Shown: in pieces, positions 1 to 5,013 of the stretch
How the letters are laid out: every line of letters starts with the position of its first letter
Position numbering within the stretch: the stretch's first letter is position 1
Assembly: GCF_022288805.1 (NCBI RefSeq)
Contig: NZ_JAKOPM010000036.1
Span: forward strand, 1-5,013
Length of the DNA: 5,013 bases
From: Corynebacterium yonathiae
GTDB taxonomy: Bacteria; Actinomycetota; Actinomycetes; Mycobacteriales; Mycobacteriaceae
Direction: 5' to 3'
Notes under the pieces: generated by a model
The model's database searches: none
Seen by the model: the letters and a program-made list of their open reading frames with translations, nothing else
What the model was told of the DNA's origin: nothing
Position numbers and translations under genes: made by a program

Positions 1-57
1 AGTTCGGCGGATTAAGCATCAATCAACGCCGACGCAAGCTGCTACTCTGAATATTCC

Positions 58-1406
58 TAAAAAATGTCCGCATCCCCAAATGTGTGTCTGGCTCGGCGTG
101 TCGCCGTCGGGCGCATTTTTATTTGAGGGGTCCTTTCCTGATTCCGATGGAGTGGTTGTATTCGGTTGGGATAGCGTTGTCATAGAAGGCTGGTCGACCT
201 GTTTCCTGGTCGGCTTTGTTGTGGTCTTCTTCGGCAAGATTGTTGACTTTGGCGAGTTGGTCTTGCCCGAAATTGCACTGCCTGGCGATTCCGAGAGGAT
301 CGTCAGGCAGCTGCGTTTTGGAGTGGAGGTACCACTCGAGCATTGTGCGTTGGCGCTCTCCTGTCCTGCCGCGGTGAGCGTCGGCGATGCGTTTGAGTTG
401 CGCGTTGACTCCGCCCTCCAGACTGTTGGTAGTTGCGACCCACCGGTCTGGTTCGAGCGCGTGCGGTGTTGGCTGCAGGTAGGTAAACAACCAACCTTTC
501 CGCGAGAGGTGCAACAGCGAGTTGTACGCCTTGCGTACCCGCAGGTGGGTCCATTCCCACCGGTGGTTGAGGGTTCTGCGTTCCTTCGGCACCGGTGTTT
601 TCTCGTTGAGGAAACTGGCATAGACGACCCCGAAATCGTGCAGGTTCAGCGTCCATTCGCGGGCCTGTTCCACGGTGGTGATCCGCGTCAACTTCAACGT
701 GAGCGCGTGAATGGCTTGGCCTGAACTGGTGCGTGGTTTAGAGGTGGTGTAGCGGCGGATAACGCGCTGGGTATGGACGACCACACAGCGCTGGATCTGT
801 GCATTGGGCCAGCACGCTTTGATAGCGGTGTAGGCGCCTTGCCCGCAGTCAAGGACAACGCATAAAGGTTCTGCGATCTAGTTTAAAAGCTGCGTGTAGG
901 CGTGGTCGGTTTCGCTTTTCGCCCAATGCCAGGCGATGACATGGTCATAGCTAGCGGCGACGAGCAAGCACCCGGCAGCGGTATATGTGCCGTCGATGAA
1001 GATCTGATCGTAGACGCGGTGAGGCTCACCGGGGTTGGGTACCTCTATGAGCCAAAACGGTATAAACCGGCGATCAAGCGTCCACCTGCTTACACCTTGC
1101 TGGCGGGCTACTTCAGCCAGTGTTGCGGTGCACGTGATGTAGGAGTGGAAGGCTTTGAAATCGCGGGTGTGGCTCAAATCGGTGCGGGTGCGTGTCGTTG
1201 AGTTGCCGCAGTTGGGGCTTTTGCACCGCCATCGTGTCGCTCCTTTGGATGTGGTGCCGTTTTCTTCATTTGCCCAGCACATTCGGGGCATCGTGGTCGG
1301 TTTCGTCTCACCCGGAAAGCACACCAACTGCCGGGTACCACATGCAGGTGCCATTCCGGTGGATTGACGAAGAAACAGGTCTATATACGGCTGAGGTCCT
1401 TATATA
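58..1406 (-). mobile_element. IS1249-type insertion sequence (IS256-like), inactivated; approximate ends
   Basis: The element is defined by one minus-strand transposase pseudogene that fills almost all of it. The ends are estimates. Reading inward, the left end (58-75) and the right end (1406 down to 1389) agree at 12 of 18 ungapped positions, with shared pattern TAnAnAAnGnCCnCAnCC. This fits degenerate terminal inverted repeats at the expected distance outside the gene, and the roughly 1.35 kb span suits this group. I could not find a matching target-site duplication: the 8 bases outside are aatattcc on the left and gacccgat on the right. Either the ends are a few bases off or the flanks have changed. 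The group identity is well supported by the protein; the end positions are inference. Confidence 0.6.
119..1311 (-). pseudogene. IS1249-family transposase, broken by a frameshift and an in-frame amber codon
   Basis: DDE transposase that would catalyse cut-and-paste movement of its own IS. Repaired, it would be about 397 aa starting at GTG 1311. It has a zinc ribbon (CPEC at residues 8-11, then WRC..NC at about 30 and 35), a helix-turn-helix around 65-83 (EVARQQGVSRWTL), and the acidic residues expected for this group: D107 in IFIDGTYT, D155 in VVLDCGQGA and E299 in TNSLEGGVNAQLK. The C-terminus ends in SIGIRKG, as I recall for IS1249 relatives. Two lesions are visible. CPECAGQMKK is in one frame and NGTTSKGATRWRCK in the next, joined at a run of four A (plus-strand TTTT 1260-1263), which implies loss of one A. 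A TAG lies at 880-878, in frame with coding sequence on both sides. The second Asp motif also reads DCGQG where I expect DGGQG. An alternative start at 1354 would replace the CPEC motif and is less likely. Confidence 0.9.
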
Positions 1407-1410
1407 GACC
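1378..1410. repeat. Perfect 10-bp inverted repeat at the IS right boundary
   Basis: GGTCTATATA (1378-1387) and its exact reverse complement TATATAGACC (1401-1410) flank a 13-base spacer. The repeat lies across the inferred right end of the IS, about 70-100 bp upstream of the transposase start. It could belong to the terminal region, be a transposase or host-factor binding site, or contain the AT-rich part of the transposase promoter. A related TCTATATAGAC occurs at 2121-2131, upstream of the first hydrolase gene. The repeat itself is directly visible; its role is unknown. Confidence 0.6.
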
Positions 1411-1571
1411 CGATTCAACTACCCTGAACAGCGGAAACGCTGAAACTCAGACACACTTTTTGCTACTGACGCCTCAAAATTCAGCTAGTTCCAGTACTGA
1501 AAGAAAAGATATTTACTTCGTTGACATGCCACCGATTGGGCGACTTTGCTAGTCCGTAGGCTCCTTCAAGC
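1411..1571. other. Non-coding spacer between the IS and the older transposase remnant
   Basis: I see no convincing gene here: the short open frames lack a plausible ribosome binding site and protein-like composition. A small hairpin, CAGCG-GAAA-CGCTG (1429-1442), has a GNRA-type loop but no adjacent T-run, so it is not called a terminator. A TTGACA hexamer at 1521-1526 has no good -10 partner at 16-18 bases. Confidence 0.4.
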
Positions 1572-1924
1572 TTTACGGAAACAAAGCAATCAGATAAAAC
1601 AGCGTAGCCGCAGAAGATTGGTCGACTTGAACCAGTTTTCTTTTTCAAAATTCTACTGCTTGTCAAGCTATATCTAGCTATATCGAGCCGTTAGACAATT
1701 CCGTTTGCGAGTGGGAGAGCCATTCGAGCAATCTTCTCTGGTGTTCTCCTCCCCTGCGCTCGACGTTTGAGCTGCGCTCTTACCCCTCCCCTAAACTGCT
1801 GTTCGTCGCCGTAGGGTTTACGTTTCGGACAGCGATTGCAAGTCCGCAGAAAACCTTTTCTTCTTTGTGTACTGGAGCGATGTTTCATAGGCTTCGCAGA
1901 CCACAGCTGCACCTATTCCCACTG
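1572..1924 (-). pseudogene. Decayed C-terminal remnant of a second IS1249-type transposase
   Basis: No single frame is open, but consecutive pieces in different minus frames line up in order with the C-terminal part of the transposase at 119-1311. From the 5' side: VCEAYETSL (from 1901), continuing to a KKKRFSADLQSL stretch ending at 1830, matches VRKAYNSLLHL..LFTYLQ. NPTATNSSL (1818-1792) followed by RGGVRAQLKRR (from 1792) matches ATTNSLEGGVNAQLKR. GGEHQRRLLEWL (from 1752), then SHSQTEL, matches TGERQRTMLEWYLHSKTQL. RPIFCGYAVLSD (around 1624-1590) matches RPAFYDNAIPTE. At least four frame changes are needed. The catalytic-Glu region has lost one base, with GAG reduced to GG near 1791. It is much more diverged than the first copy, so it is an older insertion in the same orientation or a distinct family member. 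The N-terminal two thirds are missing or unrecognisable. Confidence 0.8.
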
Positions 1925-2110
1925 CTATTTAAGTGCACATCGATATATCAGCTCGCATATACGCGGTGCTACTTCAGAACACTCGGACCAGAAAACTCGC
2001 ACATGTCACAAAAGGACAAACGGTACTCTCACAGACTTGCGAGTGAAAGGTTCTAAAATCCCACGCCTCCCAATTTTCACCCCCATAACAGGAATTACCA
2101 CTCTTAAGAA
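1925..2110. other. Intergenic stretch, no gene recognised
   Basis: No supported coding sequence lies here. The first 50 bases may be a further decayed extension of the transposase remnant: a YAS-like codon string occurs in one minus frame near 1960, but the match is too weak to claim. The remainder is presumably upstream regulatory sequence for the hydrolase genes. I saw no clear operator, riboswitch or tRNA. Confidence 0.35.
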
Positions 2111-2139
2111 TTGGAATTTCTCTATATAGACACTATCTT
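2111..2139 (+). promoter_or_regulatory. Candidate promoter for the SGNH hydrolase genes
   Basis: TTGGAA (2111-2116) and TATCTT (2134-2139) are 17 bases apart, each with partial agreement to the -35 and -10 consensus. They lie about 55 bases upstream of the first hydrolase start. The AT-rich palindrome TCTATATAGA (2121-2130) falls in the spacer and could be an operator or an alternative -10. This is pattern matching only; many AT-rich sequences would score similarly. Confidence 0.3.
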
Positions 2140-2194
2140 AATCAAGGTGATGGACTGAGATCACATACCTCTATTGTTTCCACCCCCTAGGACT

Positions 2195-3025
2195 ATGAAA
2201 AATCTAAAAATCAAGATCACGGCCAGCCTCCTCGCCCTGACCGCAAGCTTTTCCCTTGCCCAAACTGCCAACGCGAGCCAAGGCCAAGAAATGGTCACCT
2301 TCGGCGATTCCTTTACCGCCAACGGCGGAGCACCTGGCAAACGCTCTTCTGCAAGTCCCTTCAAGCCCTTCATCCCAATCCACCCCTGCTTTAATGACAA
2401 AAGGAATTGGGCACACCAAACCGCCGGTAACTTCCGCTACTCTCTCGCAGATTACTCCTGTAACGGAACCAGCTACCAGATCGACGCCTACGTAAATGAC
2501 GCTATCCGTACCGGCAATATCGGACCCAACACCAAAGAGGTCGTATTCATGTACGGAGGCCTTCAGCCAGACACCCATATAGATTCCTTAGCCAACGCCA
2601 CCCTCCCAAACATTCCAAAGGCATCCAACTATCGAGGATTGCTCAGATTTGACTTCGACAAAATCCGCCGAGTTGCCCCCAAAGCTCGGATCACTATGGT
2701 CAACTACCTGCCTATGACTGTAAATGACACGCTGTGCGCATTTAACGATGGCACCAGGGTTGTCCCTATTTCTTTCCCAGGCGCCACTACTGCGGAAGCC
2801 GAATTCAATCGTGAAATCGGGCGCGCAGCGCAAGCGCTCGGAGCCAACTTCATCAACCTCTATGACCAAGCCAAGACCCACGACACTTGCCAACCTGATC
2901 CCGCTCAGCGTTGGACTGTAGCGATGAAGACCCGAACGGCACCTTCCGTCATGCCCATGCACCCAACAGATGTCGGACACGACGGAATGGCCGGAATCAT
3001 CACCAGAGAACTTCAAAGGCACTAA
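2195..3025 (+). CDS. Secreted SGNH/GDSL hydrolase 1 with altered block III (276 aa)
   Basis: Predicted exported esterase/lipase-type SGNH hydrolase acting outside the membrane. Residues 1-27 form a Sec signal peptide: KNLKIK, a hydrophobic core at about 8-22, and a cut after ANA27. Block I follows directly as VTFGDSFT with nucleophile S39. Block II is SCNG, with oxyanion Gly at 91. The block III position reads VVFMYGGLQPD (117-126), where the family has GxND, so the oxyanion Asn appears to be Leu. Block V is MHPTDVGH with H256 and no Asp three residues before it. Cys 65, 89, 181 and 232 could form two disulfides; the last sits in HDTCQPD..RW, echoed in the next gene. Length is normal for the family. 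I chose ATG 2195 because the signal peptide starts there; an in-frame TTG at 2174 would add seven residues. The only Shine-Dalgarno-like sequence, AGGA at 2189-2192, is unusually close. The family call is firm; catalytic competence is uncertain and the substrate unknown. Confidence 0.88.
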   Translation: MKNLKIKITASLLALTASFSLAQTANASQGQEMVTFGDSFTANGGAPGKRSSASPFKPFIPIHPCFNDKRNWAHQTAGNFRYSLADYSCNGTSYQIDAYVNDAIRTGNIGPNTKEVVFMYGGLQPDTHIDSLANATLPNIPKASNYRGLLRFDFDKIRRVAPKARITMVNYLPMTVNDTLCAFNDGTRVVPISFPGATTAEAEFNREIGRAAQALGANFINLYDQAKTHDTCQPDPAQRWTVAMKTRTAPSVMPMHPTDVGHDGMAGIITRELQRH

Positions 3026-3040
3026 CCAGAAGAAATCCCA

Positions 3041-3047
3041 GAAAGAG
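3041..3047 (+). promoter_or_regulatory. Ribosome binding site of hydrolase 2
   Basis: GAAAGAG, seven bases before ATG 3055, is the best-spaced Shine-Dalgarno-like sequence among the three hydrolase genes. It supports ATG 3055 over the long open extension back to 2911, which overlaps hydrolase 1 out of frame. Confidence 0.55.
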
Positions 3048-3054
3048 CCTAAGA

Positions 3055-3873
3055 ATGCGACTCCACACAAAAATCGTTGCAACTACCGTCACGGCCGCAG
3101 CTCTCATGGCAGGAAATGTCACTGCAACAGCCGCAATACCAGGCAACACTGTCCTCACTGGAGACAGCGTAGTAGCAAACCCAACACTCCCCGATTTCTT
3201 GCAAAATAAGGCCAAAGCCAAGGCAAATACCGGTGTAGGCTGCGTCACCGACGGCTCCATCGCCGATGAAATCGCCAACGCTTCTGGGGGTACCCACGTC
3301 GATCAGTACCAATGCGCAGGCGCTTCCTTCGCAACTGGCGGTATACACATTGAAGATGCGCTTCGGACTGCGGCACATCGCGGCGATCTTAACCCACAGA
3401 CCAAAAACGTGGTGATTGTCGCAGGCGCCAACGATACATACCCATACGGGGCTGATGTTGCTGCTTCGGATCACGCGATCCGAGCCGGTCTGCGTAACGC
3501 CATTAACGTAGCCCATCACCATGCTCCAAAAGCTAAAGTCATTGTTGTCGGTTACCCGCATGTATCTTTCAATAGCGTGTACTGCTACAATAGTGGACTG
3601 GGGTCATCAAACCCCTTTCCCGTCCCCGCTGTGAGCATCGAACAAACCGAGCAGCGCCTGCAAAAGACACTTAGGGAAGTCGCGCAGCAAAACAATGCCA
3701 CTTTCCTCGATGCCTGGCCGATGTCTTTAGGACACGAAGCCTGTTCTCCAGACCGATGGTGGGTAAACCTTGTCGATATTATGCCGCCCGCTCCTGGCAA
3801 TCTCCCTCTGCACCTTAATGCCAACGGCACTCACGCTTACGGCCAACTAATCGGCCACAATATTGTTCACTAG
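3055..3873 (+). CDS. Secreted SGNH/GDSL hydrolase 2 (272 aa)
   Basis: Second exported SGNH hydrolase. A signal peptide (RLHTK, then an Ala-rich core) is cut near TATA26. Block I is VLTGDSVV with S38. Block II is QCAGAS with Gly89. Block III is VVIVAGANDT with the expected Asn126. Block V is PLHLNANG with H253: the Asp of DxxH is absent, and the residue after His is Leu rather than the usual Pro. Cys 63, 87, 177 and 230 match the pattern of hydrolase 1, and HEACSPDRWW resembles HDTCQPD..RW there. Both stand at similar distances from block I, suggesting an old tandem duplication. A Lys/Ala-rich stretch (NKAKAKAN, 51-58) occupies the loop after the nucleophile. The gene starts 29 bp after hydrolase 1, so the two are probably co-transcribed, and a terminator follows. 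Blocks I-III look catalytically intact, making this one of the better candidates for activity. The substrate cannot be inferred; an ester such as an envelope or host lipid is plausible. Confidence 0.88.
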   Translation: MRLHTKIVATTVTAAALMAGNVTATAAIPGNTVLTGDSVVANPTLPDFLQNKAKAKANTGVGCVTDGSIADEIANASGGTHVDQYQCAGASFATGGIHIEDALRTAAHRGDLNPQTKNVVIVAGANDTYPYGADVAASDHAIRAGLRNAINVAHHHAPKAKVIVVGYPHVSFNSVYCYNSGLGSSNPFPVPAVSIEQTEQRLQKTLREVAQQNNATFLDAWPMSLGHEACSPDRWWVNLVDIMPPAPGNLPLHLNANGTHAYGQLIGHNIVH

Positions 3874-3888
3874 CCCCCCACACTTCAG

Positions 3889-3925
3889 ATTCCCGTGTAG
3901 CACAACATACACACGGGAATTTTTA
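3889..3925 (+). terminator. Intrinsic terminator between hydrolases 2 and 3
   Basis: ATTCCCGTGT (3889-3898) pairs perfectly with ACACGGGAAT (3911-3920) around a 12-base loop, followed by TTTTAT. It begins 15 bases after the hydrolase 2 stop. Flanking TTCAG (3884-3888) can also pair with CTGAA (3927-3931), which would extend the hairpin with the T-tract bulged out. Most transcripts of genes 1-2 should end here, which would reduce or uncouple expression of gene 3. Confidence 0.85.
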
Positions 3926-3940
3926 TCTGAATTGAAAGAT

Positions 3941-4807
3941 ATGAAATTTCTTAGACTCTCAACTGCACTCCTCACCGCCGCTTTGACAAGTGGATTGCTA
4001 GCACCTTCCGCGCAGGCGCTTGAGCCGGGGAGCAAGTATGTAGCTCTCGGAGACTCCTACGCCTCCACGGGAACAATTACAAGACCCGTCCCCGGCAGCA
4101 CTCTAGGCTGCGTTAAAGATCAAGACAACTATCCGCACGAACTCGCCAAGCTTCTTGATCTCAAGCTCGACGACGCATCTTGCGCATGGGCATTCACCTA
4201 CCAATACGACAATCCTCAACACCACGCACTCCCGCAAACCGCCCCAACGCCACAGAAGCAACACCTCACACCTGACACGGGGCTCGTTACTATCAGCTTC
4301 GGAGGAAATGATGCAGGACTAGCTCCGCTATTTGCGGCTTGCGCACCACACATTCAAATCCCACGACTACCCGACTGTGCTGCCGCCAAGCCTATTACCG
4401 ATGCAAGCATTCATAACTCCGACATTGCCGGTCGAAACCTAAAGCAACGCCTCATCGACATAGCAAACGACGTCAAGAGGCGCGCACCTCGCGCCCAGAT
4501 AATTTTTACCGGTTACTTCACAGCAGTCACACCACAGGACCATTGCCCCGAAAGTGGCTACCTCTCTTTAAATGACCGCAAGTACATCAATGACTTTCTT
4601 ACCGACGTCAACAAGACCATCGAACAAGCAGCGCAAACGACACGTACAACCTACGTCGCTCCTCCTAACGATCCAAAAGGCTGGTGCGAACCTCCCCAAC
4701 AACGAAACTCCAATTTCTATGGACTACCTGAAGGCAACCTTATCGCCCACCCCACAGCACGAGGTCAATTGCACATGGCACAAGAAATCGCACGACACAT
4801 TCGCTAA
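3941..4807 (+). CDS. Secreted SGNH/GDSL hydrolase 3 with Trp in block II (288 aa)
   Basis: Third exported SGNH hydrolase and the closest to the common actinobacterial form. The signal peptide is cut after AQA26. Block I is YVALGDSYAS with S39. Block III is VTISFGGNDAG with Asn123. Block V is NLIAHPTARGQ with H270 and no Asp at the DxxH position. The block II segment reads SCAWAFT (80-86): the oxyanion Gly seen in SCNG and QCAG of its neighbours is Trp83. There are six Cys, at 57, 81, 134, 146, 202 and 249. Four occupy places equivalent to those in hydrolases 1 and 2, and 134/146 would form an extra loop disulfide. I chose ATG 3941 because the signal peptide begins there. The longer frame from 3863 would run through the terminator hairpin. 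The Shine-Dalgarno-like GAAAG (3934-3938) is very close to the start. A separate promoter, if any, must lie within gene 2. The substrate is unknown. Confidence 0.88.
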   Translation: MKFLRLSTALLTAALTSGLLAPSAQALEPGSKYVALGDSYASTGTITRPVPGSTLGCVKDQDNYPHELAKLLDLKLDDASCAWAFTYQYDNPQHHALPQTAPTPQKQHLTPDTGLVTISFGGNDAGLAPLFAACAPHIQIPRLPDCAAAKPITDASIHNSDIAGRNLKQRLIDIANDVKRRAPRAQIIFTGYFTAVTPQDHCPESGYLSLNDRKYINDFLTDVNKTIEQAAQTTRTTYVAPPNDPKGWCEPPQQRNSNFYGLPEGNLIAHPTARGQLHMAQEIARHIR

Positions 4808-5013
4808 TTTTAAAGCATTTCGCTCAGAATGTTCCCGGGTGCGTCCTTTAGCGTAGTGTAGCTGTAGCCTGCGGTAAATTTCGTGCCGGTACATAATGAG
4901 GCGCCCATCACGGATTACTTTTCGAAGATAAGTAAAAGTTGGTTCAGTAGGTCTGTTGTGTCCCGGTTTTCTGGGTATTTGCCTTATTTTCCATTGTTTC
5001 TCGGGCCGGTTGA
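4724..5013 (-). CDS. Possible C-terminal end of an unidentified protein, running off the right edge
   Basis: A minus-strand frame is open from the window edge (codon 5011-5009) to a TAG at 4726-4724, giving 95 residues with no start inside the window that must be used. The part outside hydrolase 3 (4808-5011) is rich in Arg, Tyr and Pro, with segments such as RPTEPTFTYLRKVIRDGR and LIMYRHEIYRRLQLHYAKGR that look protein-like and basic, possibly nucleic-acid binding. The last 28 codons lie antisense to the 3' end of hydrolase 3 and are Cys-rich and less protein-like. The original stop may have been lost, or the frame may be accidental. I do not recognise the family. A gene or pseudogene converging on hydrolase 3 is the likeliest reading. 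Confidence 0.35.
   Translation of the reverse strand, partial: NRPEKQWKIRQIPRKPGHNRPTEPTFTYLRKVIRDGRLIMYRHEIYRRLQLHYAKGRTREHSERNALKLANVSCDFLCHVQLTSCCGVGDKVAFR

Noticed and set aside
19..621. Long minus-strand open frame (200 codons) overlapping the transposase end
   Set aside because: It is an out-of-frame shadow of the transposase C-terminal region; the conserved NSLEGGVNAQLK and SIGIRKG motifs are in the other frame.
80..724. Plus-strand open frame (214 codons) across the IS
   Set aside because: It is antisense to the transposase coding sequence and has no family motif or ribosome binding site.
1666..1685. Tandem AGCTATATC repeat (two copies, 10-base period)
   Set aside because: Two short AT-rich copies inside decayed transposase sequence; no further copies and no sign of an array, origin or iterons.
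1691..1912. Independent small minus-strand gene of 73 codons
   Set aside because: Only its middle portion is protein-like, and that part matches the transposase C-terminal core with frame changes on both sides, so it is part of the IS remnant.
2911..3054. N-terminal extension of hydrolase 2 starting within hydrolase 1
   Set aside because: It would bury the signal peptide behind 48 residues that are an out-of-frame reading of hydrolase 1; ATG 3055 has a well-spaced GAAAGAG.
2588..3082. Minus-strand open frame antisense to hydrolase 1
   Set aside because: The plus strand has a complete protein with signal peptide and SGNH motifs; the opposite frame has none and is a codon-bias shadow.
1..5013. 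CRISPR array, tRNA, rRNA or riboswitch
   Set aside because: I saw no regularly spaced repeats, no cloverleaf-like sequence and no recognisable conserved RNA motif.

Overview
The window most likely comes from a Corynebacterium chromosome, probably a species of moderate GC content. The case rests on an IS1249-group (IS256-like) transposase, a group I associate mainly with corynebacteria and relatives, and on three actinobacterial-type secreted SGNH/GDSL hydrolases with Ala-rich signal peptides. No rRNA, tRNA or core gene is present to fix the species, so this is inference.

Layout. Positions ~58-1406 hold an IS1249-type insertion sequence. Its single minus-strand transposase gene (1311 down to 119) is dead: a 1-base deletion disrupts the N-terminal zinc-ribbon coding region, and an in-frame amber codon at 878-880 cuts the protein near residue 145. 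About 170 bp beyond the IS, ~1572-1924 contains a much older minus-strand remnant of the C-terminal part of a second IS1249-type transposase. It is readable only by hopping between all three minus frames. The rest of 1407-2194 appears non-coding and ends in the presumed promoter region of the next gene.

Positions 2195-4807 carry three consecutive plus-strand genes for exported SGNH hydrolases of 276, 272 and 288 aa. Each has a signal peptide, a GDS nucleophile motif just after the cleavage site, a late catalytic His, and Cys residues at positions that suggest conserved disulfides. The three proteins are strongly diverged, and each departs from the family consensus at a different place. The first lacks the block III Asn (GGLQ instead of GxND). 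The second has HL instead of HP after the catalytic His. The third has Trp where the block II oxyanion Gly is expected. None has the Asp of the usual DxxH motif. Genes 1 and 2 are 29 bp apart and probably co-transcribed. A good intrinsic terminator lies between genes 2 and 3, so gene 3 is likely expressed by read-through or from a promoter inside gene 2. The natural substrate cannot be read from the sequence; envelope or host lipid esters are plausible.

At the right edge an open minus-strand frame (5013 down to 4724) converges on gene 3 and overlaps its 3' end. It may be the C-terminal end of an unidentified gene.
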